From Flaviaestuariibacter sp. (GTDB lineage: Bacteria > Bacteroidota > Bacteroidia > Chitinophagales > Chitinophagaceae), in contig JAOQAI010000015.1 of assembly GCA_025963645.1 (NCBI GenBank), forward strand, positions 62,001 through 126,000: 64,000 bases of DNA, read 5' to 3'. Position 1 is the stretch's first letter; the number at the start of each line of letters is the position of its first letter. Below the pieces are notes generated by a model. That model did no database searches. It was not told the origin of the DNA and was given only the letters and a program-made list of their open reading frames with translations. The position numbers were made by a program, and so were the translations under genes. Shown piece by piece: positions 43,573-53,242 of this stretch.

Positions 43573-46500
43573 ATATTCTCCATCCATTAATATCGTTAGG
43601 GATAGGGCTTATGCCTTTAGCTACATTCCTACGCCTAATACCGAACAATTATTTACGCAGCTGATTAAAGACATCACTGCTGGAACGAAAGCGCAACTAC
43701 TGATTGGTGCATATGGTACAGGCAAATCTTCATTTCTTTTAGCATTTAAGCAGCAATTGACTGGGATTTACAAACACTTTCCAGAGACCAAGGCGCTAAA
43801 AATGAATCTCACTTATGAGTTCATCTCGTTGGTTGGGGATAACAATTCACTGTTTGCACAATGTGCTGCAATTTTTAAAGTAGACAAGGAAGACTATTCA
43901 ACCTTGGATGTCATCGAGGCAATTGATAAAAGGTATAAGCAATTACAAAAGAAGGGGCTGGGTTTAGCTTTCTTAATAGATGAATTCGGAAAATATCTGG
44001 AATATGCAGCTAAGACCGAGCCAGGAATAGAGCTGTATTTTATTCAGCAACTGTGCGAATGGATAAATGATACAACCACCCAAGCCCTTTTTATTGGTGT
44101 ATTGCATCAGGACTTTAACGCGTATGCATTAGGACTTACTAAAAGCCAGCAGCAGGAATGGAGTAAGGTAAAGGGTCGGTTTAAAGAGATTGTTTTTAAT
44201 GAACCGGTTGAGCAGCTTCTTCTGCTGGCAAGTAAGAGAATAGGGCTGTCTTTTAAAAGTCTTGCACAGCCTAAAACGTTTGATAGATTATTTAGAAAGA
44301 TCAAGGAATCGAAGTCATTTCCACTACGGGATTATTTAGATACCGACTTTGCAAAACAATTATATCCTTTTGATATCTTGTCCGGCGCCATTCTTACATT
44401 GGCGCTACAGCGGTATGGACAAAATGAAAGAAGTTTATTCTCATTTATCGAGTCTAACGACCATCTTTCTATAAATGAGTTTGATACTGCAAAGTATCCC
44501 TACTACAGCATAGATAGAGTTTATGACTACTTGATCAATAACTTCTATTCCGTAATTACACATAAGAGCGCACGCACTAATTCTGTGCAATGGCAAGGCA
44601 TTCGCAAAGGGTTAGAGCGGGTGGAAGGAGTTATAGCAGCCGAACATCAACAAAGTGCGCAACAACTAATTAAGACAATCGGTCTCTTAAATATTTTTTC
44701 TTCGGCAGCAGCGCAACTTGATCAATCATTTTACACTGACTATGGAAAGTATGCAATGGGTCTAAAAGACCCGGAAAAGGTATTAGATCAATTGGTAAAA
44801 TTTAAGATCATTCGCTTTGTAAAACATAGTTTCAAATATGTCATTTTCGAAGGAACAGATTTGGATATTGATTTAGCAATTGATCAGGCGGGTGAAGTGA
44901 TAGAAAAAGTAACCAATCTTGTTGAGCAGCTAAACCAGTTTTTTGATTTCCCATTTGTGGCAGCCAAATCCATCTCGTTTGAAAAAGGAACACCGCGATT
45001 CTTCCAGTTCAAGTTGAGCGAAGATCCTATTGTGCTTGCCCCGGAAGGAGAGATTGATGGATTTATAAACCTAATATTTAACGACCACGAAAGCATCATT
45101 CAAAGTATAGAAGAAACCTCGCGGAATGCGAAAGAGCCAATCCTGTATGGCTACTATAAAAACACCCAGCTGATTCAGGATAAATTATTCGACATCCAGA
45201 AGGTCAGAAAAGTGATCGCTGCCAATATGGATGACACCACTGCAATCAAATATCTGAAGGAAGAAGAGGCAGCCCATATTCGCCTGCTCAATCATTATGT
45301 TTTAGATAGCCTCTATTCAGAAAATGGAAATATTACCTGGTACTACCAAGGCAATATGCTCTCCTTTGGTAATCGGCAATCTTTCAACAGACAACTCTCT
45401 GTTATCTGCAGAGATTATTATGGAGGAACGCCAACAGTTAGAAATGAACTCTTCAACAAAACAAAGCCATCCACTCAGGTTTCCAATGCGAGACGGGAAT
45501 TGGTAAATCGTTTACTGAACAATATTGACAAAGAAAACATTGGCTTTGACAAAGAAAAGTTCCCCCCGGAGAAGTCCATTTATTTATCCCTGGTAAAAGA
45601 AACGGGTATCCATGCAGAAGTAGAGGGCGTGTGGTCTTGGAAACGTCCGACAGATCAAACATTTAACAGGTTATGGACGGCCTGTGAGGAGTTCCTGGAT
45701 ACAACAAAGGGGAAAGACCGGAGCTTACAGGAATTTACAGATTTGCTGCTGGCTAAGCCCTTTAAGTTAAAGCAAGGTTTTATTGATTATTGGGTACCGG
45801 TTTTCCTATTGGCAAAGGCAGATGAATATGCATTATTTGATGCCAATGGCTTTATACCGGCTTTAACTACACAGGTTCTTGACTTGGTAAACAAGAAGCC
45901 TTCGCTGTTTCGCATCAAAGCGTTTGATGTAGAAGGTATTAAGCTGGAGCTGTTTAACCGGTACAGGGTCTTTTTAAGTCAGGCGGAGCACTCCAAGCCA
46001 AACAATAAAGTTTTTATCCAATCAGTGCGCCCCTTTATGGCGCTGTACAAAGAGCTTAATGAGTATGCCCGTACAACGGCAAACCTCTCTCGGAAGGCTA
46101 TAGCGTTTAGGGAGGTTATTGCAAAAGCAAAAGACCCTGAAAAAGCGCTCTTTGAAGACTTCCCGACAGCTTTAGGCATTTCGGTTGTGGAGATCCAGCA
46201 AAAGCCTGAAAAGGCAGAAACTTTTATTAAGTTGTTACAAGGCGTCATTCGTGAACTGCGCTCTGTTTTCGAGAAGCTGGCAAAAGAGGTGGAGCAGTTT
46301 ATTATAGCCGAAATGGGTACTGTTGAGGGCTTTCCGGCTTATAAAACGGCAATCGAAATGCGGTATAGCCATTTACGCAGGCATCTATTAACGGCAGAAT
46401 TAAAGACGTTTTATGGAAGACTTATTTCTCCGATGGAAGACCGTATTTCTTGGCTTAGTTCAGTTTGTCAGGCATGCATAGGCAAACCTTTGGAAAAGAT

Positions 46501-46795
46501 AACCGACGATGATAAATTTATTCTGCTTGATAAACTAAGGACCAATTTCTATGCTCTCGATAATCTATCCGAAATAAGCAAGGCGGACATTAACGAGGAG
46601 AGTGAAGAGGTATTAAAATTTGAGCTGACCTCCTTTGTCGAAGGAATTAATAAAAGCCTGCTGCGTATTCCGAAAAACAAAACGAAAGAAGTGCTGGATA
46701 AGCAGTCAGAGATTAAGAGTTTGTTAGGAGGAGATAAGAAAGTAAATATTGCCATATTGGCCACGTTGATAAAGGAATACTTAACCAATGAGTAA
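43553..46795 (+). CDS. sspC: Large P-loop ATPase, SspC-like
   Basis: A 1080-residue cytoplasmic ATPase. The Walker A is IGAYGTGKSSFLLAF (about residues 51-65) and the Walker B is LAFLIDEFGKYLEY (about 139-152). The rest is largely helical with no nuclease motif seen. BrxC-type and SspC-type ATPases share this layout; its place between DUF4007 and a PAPS-reductase-like gene favours SspC. In that system the ATPase supports sulfur insertion into DNA. Its stop overlaps the next gene by 8 nt, showing tight coupling. Confidence 0.78.
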   Translation: MTTTALKYSPSINIVRDRAYAFSYIPTPNTEQLFTQLIKDITAGTKAQLLIGAYGTGKSSFLLAFKQQLTGIYKHFPETKALKMNLTYEFISLVGDNNSLFAQCAAIFKVDKEDYSTLDVIEAIDKRYKQLQKKGLGLAFLIDEFGKYLEYAAKTEPGIELYFIQQLCEWINDTTTQALFIGVLHQDFNAYALGLTKSQQQEWSKVKGRFKEIVFNEPVEQLLLLASKRIGLSFKSLAQPKTFDRLFRKIKESKSFPLRDYLDTDFAKQLYPFDILSGAILTLALQRYGQNERSLFSFIESNDHLSINEFDTAKYPYYSIDRVYDYLINNFYSVITHKSARTNSVQWQGIRKGLERVEGVIAAEHQQSAQQLIKTIGLLNIFSSAAAQLDQSFYTDYGKYAMGLKDPEKVLDQLVKFKIIRFVKHSFKYVIFEGTDLDIDLAIDQAGEVIEKVTNLVEQLNQFFDFPFVAAKSISFEKGTPRFFQFKLSEDPIVLAPEGEIDGFINLIFNDHESIIQSIEETSRNAKEPILYGYYKNTQLIQDKLFDIQKVRKVIAANMDDTTAIKYLKEEEAAHIRLLNHYVLDSLYSENGNITWYYQGNMLSFGNRQSFNRQLSVICRDYYGGTPTVRNELFNKTKPSTQVSNARRELVNRLLNNIDKENIGFDKEKFPPEKSIYLSLVKETGIHAEVEGVWSWKRPTDQTFNRLWTACEEFLDTTKGKDRSLQEFTDLLLAKPFKLKQGFIDYWVPVFLLAKADEYALFDANGFIPALTTQVLDLVNKKPSLFRIKAFDVEGIKLELFNRYRVFLSQAEHSKPNNKVFIQSVRPFMALYKELNEYARTTANLSRKAIAFREVIAKAKDPEKALFEDFPTALGISVVEIQQKPEKAETFIKLLQGVIRELRSVFEKLAKEVEQFIIAEMGTVEGFPAYKTAIEMRYSHLRRHLLTAELKTFYGRLISPMEDRISWLSSVCQACIGKPLEKITDDDKFILLDKLRTNFYALDNLSEISKADINEESEEVLKFELTSFVEGINKSLLRIPKNKTKEVLDKQSEIKSLLGGDKKVNIAILATLIKEYLTNE

Positions 46796-47897
46796 AAAGG
46801 TAAGACATGTGTTAGGTATTTCCGGAGGCAAGGATAGCGCAGCATTGGCTATCTATATGAAACAGAGGTATCCACAACTGGATATGGAATATTATTATTG
46901 CGACACAGGCAAGGAACTTGATGCTACCTATGAATTGATTGCAAAGCTGGAAAACTATTTAGGAAAAAAAATCATTAATCTCAACGGAGCGGAAGGTAGT
47001 ACAGAAGACCCGTTCGATCATTTTTATCACCTCTATGGGGGGTATCTGCCTTCTTCTAACGCTCGCTGGTGCACCCGTAAATTAAAGCTCGAGCCTTTTG
47101 AAGCTTTTGTGGGAGATGATCCAGTGGTTTCTTACGTAGGCATTCGGGGAGATGAGGATCGGGAAGGCTATATATCCCGAAAGGCTAATATTCAGTCCGT
47201 CTTTCCTTTTCGTAAAAATATTTGGAGCGAAGACGTTATAGCCAAGGCTTTGAAGAATGATAATATTAGTGCAGTGTCTGAAGCCTACTCTTTTCTGTTT
47301 GGTGATAATTTGGATAAGCGTACGTATGAACTAATTCAACAACCAGTATCAGCACGATTTACGGTTCAGCAAAAGTTGCAATTATTGTTAGACCGCGGCA
47401 TTAAGGAATTTAATGCAGTGGTTTTCGAGTTGCTGAAGCTAACACGTTACCCGCTTGCCTTGGAGCAATCTTTTCCATTATTGGATAATGAAGACAATCT
47501 GAATAGAGATGACATCTTCCGCATCCTTCGCGACAGTGGCGTAGGCGTGCCGGATTATTATGAGAAAAAAGCTTTTGAGGTAGACGGTAAGAAGGGCGAA
47601 TATGCTCGCAGCCGCTCCGGTTGCTACTTCTGCTTTTTTCAGCAAAAGATCGAATGGGTCTGGCTCTACGAGCAGCACCCCGATATGTTCGCAAAAGCTA
47701 TGGAGTACGAGAATGGAAAGGAAGGCTTTACCTGGAGCCAAACCGAAAGCTTAGAGGAACTAATTCAGCCCGAGCGAATAGCCGCTATTAAGAAGGAATA
47801 TTTAAACCGTAATAGTAAAACCAAAATTAGCTCACCTTACTTGCTGGACATTCTGGATGATGAAGAATCAGAAGGGTGCGCTGCATGTTTCATTTAA
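46788..47897 (+). CDS. sspD: PAPS-reductase-like PP-loop enzyme, SspD/DndC-like
   Basis: A 369-residue PP-loop ATP pyrophosphatase. SGGKDSAALAIYM (about residues 10-22) is the PP-loop and activates a substrate with ATP. Cys residues in NARWCTRKLKLEPF and in RSGCYFCFFQQKIEW could bind an Fe-S cluster, as in DndC. It is the predicted sulfur-transfer enzyme of the phosphorothioation set. No cysteine desulfurase (SspA/DndA) is encoded in the window, so sulfur must come from a host desulfurase such as IscS. Confidence 0.85.
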   Translation: MSKKVRHVLGISGGKDSAALAIYMKQRYPQLDMEYYYCDTGKELDATYELIAKLENYLGKKIINLNGAEGSTEDPFDHFYHLYGGYLPSSNARWCTRKLKLEPFEAFVGDDPVVSYVGIRGDEDREGYISRKANIQSVFPFRKNIWSEDVIAKALKNDNISAVSEAYSFLFGDNLDKRTYELIQQPVSARFTVQQKLQLLLDRGIKEFNAVVFELLKLTRYPLALEQSFPLLDNEDNLNRDDIFRILRDSGVGVPDYYEKKAFEVDGKKGEYARSRSGCYFCFFQQKIEWVWLYEQHPDMFAKAMEYENGKEGFTWSQTESLEELIQPERIAAIKKEYLNRNSKTKISSPYLLDILDDEESEGCAACFI

Positions 47898-47908
47898 ATT
47901 TATTGCTA

Positions 47909-48967
47909 ATGACAATCGCTAATCAACCTTGGGAGATTCATGATTTTTTGCAAGAAGCAGCAAACTTCAACCTCAACCCCAAATATCAAAGGCTACCTGT
48001 ATGGAAAGGAACTAGAAAGCCTTTGCTGATCGACTCGATATTGAGGGGATATGACCTACCCAAATTCTATGTTACTGTTTTGTCCCAAAATCCAAATAGG
48101 TATGAGGTCACAGACGGTCAGCAGAGATTACGCACGATCATAGAATTTTTTGAAAATGGTTTCGCTCTATTGCCAGATACAATAGTTGATGGGATTGATG
48201 TTTCTCGAATTAGATATTCGGCTTTACCTCAAACAATAAAGGAGAGGTTTCTTCGGTTCACTTTAAGTTTCTCTGAAATATTGAATGCTCAACAAGGGGA
48301 AGTGAATGAATTGTTCATCAGGTTACAGAAAGGCGTAGAACTCAATCCTGTTGAGTTGCGCCACGCTATGTTTAGTAATTTAGGCTTTGCTATTGACGAC
48401 CTCTTATTGGATACGCATGTAGCAGGGTTTTTCAACTCTTCAAAAATTCCTATCGGGAGATTTAAACACCAAGATTATTTGGATCATGCGATTGCTGCCT
48501 CCTTCTTTGGTGATACGCGAGATTTAAAAGCAGAAGCAATGTACGAGTTGTATAAAGAGTATGCAGTTCAGGACATTACTCCATTCAACCGTCATTTCAG
48601 AAATGCTAAACGCATTTTAAGGAAGATGACAGAAATCAACGAAGTTGAGCTTGGTGTTTTCAAAAACAAATGGTCTTTTGTAGATGCTTTCCGATTACTG
48701 TTAGAAAATATTCAAAATATAGGAGCAGTTAACCCTTCAGATTTCGCTACACTTTTTAAGGAGTTTAATGAAAAGAGAGTAGAGTACCGCAAAGAGCCGG
48801 AAATAGCTTTACGTTCTCGTAGGTTAGGTTACGGCCGTGAACTTTATGATTATATCAATGCTTTTGAGAAAGAAGCTGCCAATAGAGAAAGCCTACGCAT
48901 CAGGAAGGCTGCGCTGAAAGCTGTCTTCATTGAGATGTTCGAATCAGAGCCCCGAGAAGCTAGCTGA
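47909..48967 (+). CDS. DUF262 (ParB/Srx-like) protein, SspE-like N-terminal half only
   Basis: A 352-residue protein. I chose ATG 47909, 12 nt after the previous stop. The DUF262 core has NPKYQRLPVWKGTRKPLLID and the signature EVTDGQQRLRTIIEFF, followed by an all-helical region (IKERFLRFTLSFSEILNAQQ). SspE effectors join DUF262 to a C-terminal HNH (DUF1524); no HNH is seen here. It therefore lacks the nicking half and may sense modification while the next gene supplies the nuclease. That split is an inference. Confidence 0.82.
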   Translation: MTIANQPWEIHDFLQEAANFNLNPKYQRLPVWKGTRKPLLIDSILRGYDLPKFYVTVLSQNPNRYEVTDGQQRLRTIIEFFENGFALLPDTIVDGIDVSRIRYSALPQTIKERFLRFTLSFSEILNAQQGEVNELFIRLQKGVELNPVELRHAMFSNLGFAIDDLLLDTHVAGFFNSSKIPIGRFKHQDYLDHAIAASFFGDTRDLKAEAMYELYKEYAVQDITPFNRHFRNAKRILRKMTEINEVELGVFKNKWSFVDAFRLLLENIQNIGAVNPSDFATLFKEFNEKRVEYRKEPEIALRSRRLGYGRELYDYINAFEKEAANRESLRIRKAALKAVFIEMFESEPREAS

Positions 48968-48997
48968 CTCAAATTTTGAAGCTCTATTTTTGATTTT

Positions 48998-50494
48998 ATG
49001 CCAAAAACTCAGAAAGATGATTCATTGGAAAGCAAATTTGAGAATCTTAAAAAAACACTTGATATTGTAAACTATGATTTGCAATACGGTTACAACGGCA
49101 AGGATTTAGGCTTTAGAATATGGCATAAGTTATTTAGTGAAATAGGAATTCTTGGCAATGTTGACAAAACTGATTCAAGGCTTTTCCTGTATATTGTCAT
49201 CAGAACAAGTTCATGGGGTTATTCAGGCGAAAGAACTGACCTGCATGATGTCTATTCACTGATTCTCGCAGCTTTGTTCCGTGCAAGTGAATTGGGCATT
49301 TCTTGTGAAGTGTGGGATGAGCCAAATGACTTTTCACAAATAGAAGAAGAACTTTATCGCAGGATTCTGGTTGTGGGCCAACCTTTCACCAAGGAATTGA
49401 CTATTGGCGGCAATTTAGAAGATTGGCTCTACTCTGTTACAATGGTGGTGAACACTGCTTACCTTATAATCAGTTCTAAATCTTGGATTACTCTAAATAA
49501 ACAAGGAACAATACAATATTCGTTTAAATATGACGATTCATCTTCAAAATGGTCAAATGAAATCCCCCAAAAACTGAAGCATAATTTCGCTAAAGAGAAT
49601 GTAATGGTGTACAAAAGAAAAACACCGAATTGGACCTATTATCGTAATTATAGAAAGGGAATTAGTTTCATTCATTCTCCTCAATTTTGTAAATTTTTTT
49701 CAGCGATGCTCAGTCCTCTAGTAAATGAGGGCAACAAAGTATTCCACACTAACAATGGAATGATATTGCATCATACCAAAACAGGTACAGCGAATTTCAT
49801 CAATACTAAAGCAAGGACAAAGATTGACGAAACAATGCGTGTATTATTTAAAAATCACAAATCCTCAATTATTATACCTGTTGAGAATCTCCTCATCGGC
49901 ATTTCGAAAAATGCAATGGTTTTTTTACACGCAGACTCAGGTAAAAAAGCCTATGAAATTGAGCGTGAAAAGTTAAGAGAACGTCACGAAGCGGAAGCGG
50001 AATTTATTTTTCCTACGACAAATCTGAAATGGTACGACAAAATAAATGATGATGAGTTTGAAAAACTTGCAGGTGAATTATTGAATCGTATGAGTTCTGT
50101 GAGATGGGTTAGACGGTCTGGACACAGTAGAGAAAGAGATTACGGTAAAGACCTTTTAGTGGAAATGGAAACTTCTCCGCTAACCGATGCTGAAGCCAAA
50201 CAAAAGGGTGTGTTGATTGTTCGGAAAGTAGTTATTCAATGTAAAGTTTCGGAAGGAGGATTGTCTAAATCAAAAGTTCAAGATATACGAGATTGCATCG
50301 AACACCATAATGCAGAAGGTTATCTGCTTGTATGCTCGAATTATATCACCGGAGGGCTTTCAACCTACTTAGAAAAGCTGAGAGACGAGAAGCGTTTTTA
50401 TATTGATTGGTGGGGAAGAACAGAAATAGAAGAAAGAATAAAGATTTATCCTGATTTAGTTAAGAAGTACAGTAAAATATTCAAGCAAGATTAA
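48998..50494 (+). CDS. Mrr-like restriction endonuclease
   Basis: A 498-residue protein. The C-terminal 150 residues form a PD-(D/E)xK Mrr-like domain: MSSVRWVRRSGHSRERDYGK (Asp at DYG), KDLLVEME, and VVIQCKVSEGGLSKSKV (QxK). The N-terminal 350 residues are unassigned and rich in strands; they probably read DNA. It is the last plus-strand gene of the operon and overlaps the convergent GHKL ATPase gene by 4 nt. It would restrict unmodified or foreign DNA. Confidence 0.82.
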   Translation: MPKTQKDDSLESKFENLKKTLDIVNYDLQYGYNGKDLGFRIWHKLFSEIGILGNVDKTDSRLFLYIVIRTSSWGYSGERTDLHDVYSLILAALFRASELGISCEVWDEPNDFSQIEEELYRRILVVGQPFTKELTIGGNLEDWLYSVTMVVNTAYLIISSKSWITLNKQGTIQYSFKYDDSSSKWSNEIPQKLKHNFAKENVMVYKRKTPNWTYYRNYRKGISFIHSPQFCKFFSAMLSPLVNEGNKVFHTNNGMILHHTKTGTANFINTKARTKIDETMRVLFKNHKSSIIIPVENLLIGISKNAMVFLHADSGKKAYEIEREKLRERHEAEAEFIFPTTNLKWYDKINDDEFEKLAGELLNRMSSVRWVRRSGHSRERDYGKDLLVEMETSPLTDAEAKQKGVLIVRKVVIQCKVSEGGLSKSKVQDIRDCIEHHNAEGYLLVCSNYITGGLSTYLEKLRDEKRFYIDWWGRTEIEERIKIYPDLVKKYSKIFKQD

Positions 50495-52914
50495 TCTTCA
50501 AGTGAGCTAATCAATTGCTCCATTCCGAAATTTAAAAGAAAATCAGAATAGTAACTATCGAACACATCACGGATATATTCGTCGACTGTTACATCCTCTT
50601 CATTGTTATTCTTTGTTACACTCAACCGGTAGTTGCGTTTCTTAGTAATCATGTATAAGAAAAGTGTGTGAAAGTAAACTGCCGCCAAGTACCGCTTTTC
50701 CGCAATATGCAGTTGATCTTCTGATTTCAGTTTAGACCGGTAATTCAAATACACTTGACTATCCAAGTTGATAATAATTTTCTCCAGCAGGTTACCCTCA
50801 CCAACAGGGTACATAACCGTTTTATGATCCATTTCAATCCCCGATTCTTCTAAACCGTCCCAATCTGTTTGCCGCACCTTTTTTAATTCTGGCAACCCAA
50901 TATTTTCAGGGCTTTCTTCTTCCTTCGGCACTTCTTCTTTCTTGGCGTCTTTCTCTTTTACTTTCACCCATAGAATCTCTTCCAGCGGATTACTGGGACC
51001 AGTAAGCGAAACTTTTACCTGTACTTCGTCACCGACTGCCAATTCCTTAGTAGGGTTAAATGAAATGCGAATCGTTCCATCATTGGGACTGCTCTTAACG
51101 ATATTCATCAAAGAACTGATATCTGTTCCCCGCCCAGTTTCAACAACACCCTCACTATTGTTTGTGCGCCTATTTAACAAGGCAATCTGTAATTCGCCGG
51201 GTTCTTCCACTCTATCGAAATAGCCATTCTCTACATCTGTTTCAAACTTGATTGTCTTTTCGCCCTCCTGCGGTACAGCAATAGCAGTAGTGGTTCCTGC
51301 TTCCTTATTTTGAATTTTGAAAAAAGTAGGAAAGCGCTTTGGCGTAAAAGGCTCCCGTTGTGCTTTTGCTTTGGGTTTTTGCTCAGGCTTCTTTTGCTCT
51401 TTTTCTTTTTTCTCTTCCTCTAGTTTTAAAGTGTTTTGTAGGAGTTTGAAAAGATCAGAATCCTTAGGCAGGTTCTTAGCAAATGATTTCAGTAGCTCAT
51501 TCGTATCCTCACTATCAAAACCAATAGATTCCTTCTTCTTTTTATCGATGTCGGCTAACTGACTTTTCCGCAGTTGCTTTCCTAAATATTCCCGCAGCGC
51601 CATCACTTCATCACCGCCCTTCAAGCGGTCCCGTGAAGCCATGAACAGTTCCTTTCGGAATTCGTACTTCATCTTGGTGCAGTCCACATGAATCAATAAA
51701 GAATCTTTTAGCAGGTTAAACTTCAGTTGCCGGGTGATGAATTCGGAGGTATAACTGCCATGCGCTTGCCCGTTGAGCGAAAACATAACGGACATATTGT
51801 TTTTAAAAAAGAATCGCCGGATATTTTCTTTTGTCTTCTTTACATCGTTATTAGCCACTTTCGATTTAAAGACATAGCAGGTTACTTTCATCTCGCCGAA
51901 TAGTTCGTCAATATAGGTTTGAGAGAAAAATGTATCGATATAGTTTTTATCGTCTTCCAACCGCCGCTTCAGCCCAAACAGGTCAAGTTCCAAAACATTA
52001 TTATTCGGATAGCGTTCTTTCTTATCAACAGTTAGAATGGGTAGCACCGGTTCAAAGAGAAATTCATTTAGGCTTTGATTCAGGTCTTGCGAAAAACCAT
52101 AATAGCCCGAAGGAAATTGATACGAATACATCTTGATGATCGTGCCTGTCCTAAACTTCCGGTTGTGAAGCTTAAGATCTAGCTCACCCTCCAAATCAAA
52201 GGCGGGTATGTTCCCATCGATCTTTAGGAATTCATACCATGTATTCTTTTTGTACTCCGATTCTTCTTTGGTAAAAGGATGCTCTCTGACCAGTGTAAAG
52301 CCAAATTGACCTTTACCATCATATCTTTTTGATGCGATTAGTTGATAACCTTTTTTGCCACAGAAAACAATAGCCCCAGAACCGCCCATATTATACTTGC
52401 CCTGCACAAACATGATCTTATTCTTATTACCGCTTACAAGGGATAAGAAAGTCTTATCAAAATCTACCGGATATTGCCCTTCGCCATTATCGTACATGAT
52501 AACAGAAGTGTTACGGGATGGTCCATCTGCAATGATTTGAATTTCTTCTGCTTGTTTGCGTCTAAAAGTGGGTAGATCCCATTGTTTACATTCTGGATAA
52601 AATAGTTTAATAGCATCTTCCATAGAGCGAGGTGCTAAAGGCCCGTCCGGTTTAATGCCTCTTTCCAAACACTTTTTAGTCAGAGTAGCATCCATAGAAT
52701 TGGTTACCTTTTCTACTAATGCGGCAATAGGGTTAGATTGTTGATTTTCAATGATCCCATAATTGCTTTCATTATTTCCAACAGGCACCCAGTTGCTATT
52801 GTCAAATACGCTTGGGTGAAAGGAAATGACCTTTTCTACCTCTTCTTCTGTTTTAGCATAAAATAGCGCTAAGAAAAGCTCTTTAAGGTTTATTGTCAAA
52901 GCACTATTTGTCAT
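50491..52914 (-). CDS. GHKL-family ATPase (MORC/MutL-like) defence protein
   Basis: An 807-residue protein. The GHKL ATPase signatures are PIAALVEKVTNSMDATLTKK (motif I, Glu and Asn), MYDNGEGQYP (motif II, DNGEG) and GKYNMGGSGAIVFCGKKGYQ (motif III, ATP lid). The middle has a lysine/glutamate-rich coiled region (KLEEEKKEKEQKKPEQKPK). Such MutL/MORC-like ATPases occur in prokaryotic restriction islands. It is transcribed towards the Mrr-like gene with a 4-nt overlap of their ends, which suggests that the two belong together as modules. Confidence 0.82.
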   Translation of the reverse strand: MTNSALTINLKELFLALFYAKTEEEVEKVISFHPSVFDNSNWVPVGNNESNYGIIENQQSNPIAALVEKVTNSMDATLTKKCLERGIKPDGPLAPRSMEDAIKLFYPECKQWDLPTFRRKQAEEIQIIADGPSRNTSVIMYDNGEGQYPVDFDKTFLSLVSGNKNKIMFVQGKYNMGGSGAIVFCGKKGYQLIASKRYDGKGQFGFTLVREHPFTKEESEYKKNTWYEFLKIDGNIPAFDLEGELDLKLHNRKFRTGTIIKMYSYQFPSGYYGFSQDLNQSLNEFLFEPVLPILTVDKKERYPNNNVLELDLFGLKRRLEDDKNYIDTFFSQTYIDELFGEMKVTCYVFKSKVANNDVKKTKENIRRFFFKNNMSVMFSLNGQAHGSYTSEFITRQLKFNLLKDSLLIHVDCTKMKYEFRKELFMASRDRLKGGDEVMALREYLGKQLRKSQLADIDKKKKESIGFDSEDTNELLKSFAKNLPKDSDLFKLLQNTLKLEEEKKEKEQKKPEQKPKAKAQREPFTPKRFPTFFKIQNKEAGTTTAIAVPQEGEKTIKFETDVENGYFDRVEEPGELQIALLNRRTNNSEGVVETGRGTDISSLMNIVKSSPNDGTIRISFNPTKELAVGDEVQVKVSLTGPSNPLEEILWVKVKEKDAKKEEVPKEEESPENIGLPELKKVRQTDWDGLEESGIEMDHKTVMYPVGEGNLLEKIIINLDSQVYLNYRSKLKSEDQLHIAEKRYLAAVYFHTLFLYMITKKRNYRLSVTKNNNEEDVTVDEYIRDVFDSYYSDFLLNFGMEQLISSLED

Positions 52915-52955
52915 TGTATATAGTTTAATTGCGCAGTTATAATAAAGGTTTCAGG

Positions 52956-53242
52956 TCATACTCCTTCTAAGCCAGAGGAAGTTCTGCCACTTGAGGCTAT
53001 AACTAAAATACCACTTCTCTTTTTTGTTTTAGACGCCGCTCTTTCTACCGCACTTAAAATTCTGATCTTATTGGTTTCTACACCGATATAATTACATTCT
53101 GCTGTTGATAACTGAAATACATCTACTGTATCATCGTTTTTTATCGTTCTGGAAAGCATTTCTTCTTCCATGGATTCGTGCAGAATATTATAATCATTCC
53201 CGAAGCTTCATCTAGTTCTACTCTAACGGTAAATCTTGCCAT
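52956..53242 (-). pseudogene. Frameshifted GhoS/DUF2622-like small protein
   Basis: The minus strand starts MARFTVRVELDEASG in one frame and continues NDYNILHESMEEEMLSRTIK, then VDVFQLSTAECNYIGVETNK and ILVIASSGRTSSGLEG in the next, as if one base is missing in the GGGA run near 53197. The restored protein is about 95 residues and resembles a small family labelled GhoS/DUF2622 in Bacteroidota. Without the base it encodes only the C-terminal 71 residues, from an internal ATG at 53171. A sequencing error is an alternative. Confidence 0.65.

Noticed and set aside
43553-46795. BrxC of a BREX system
   Set aside because: No PglX methyltransferase, PglZ or BrxL lies nearby, while DUF4007 and a PAPS-reductase-like gene do.
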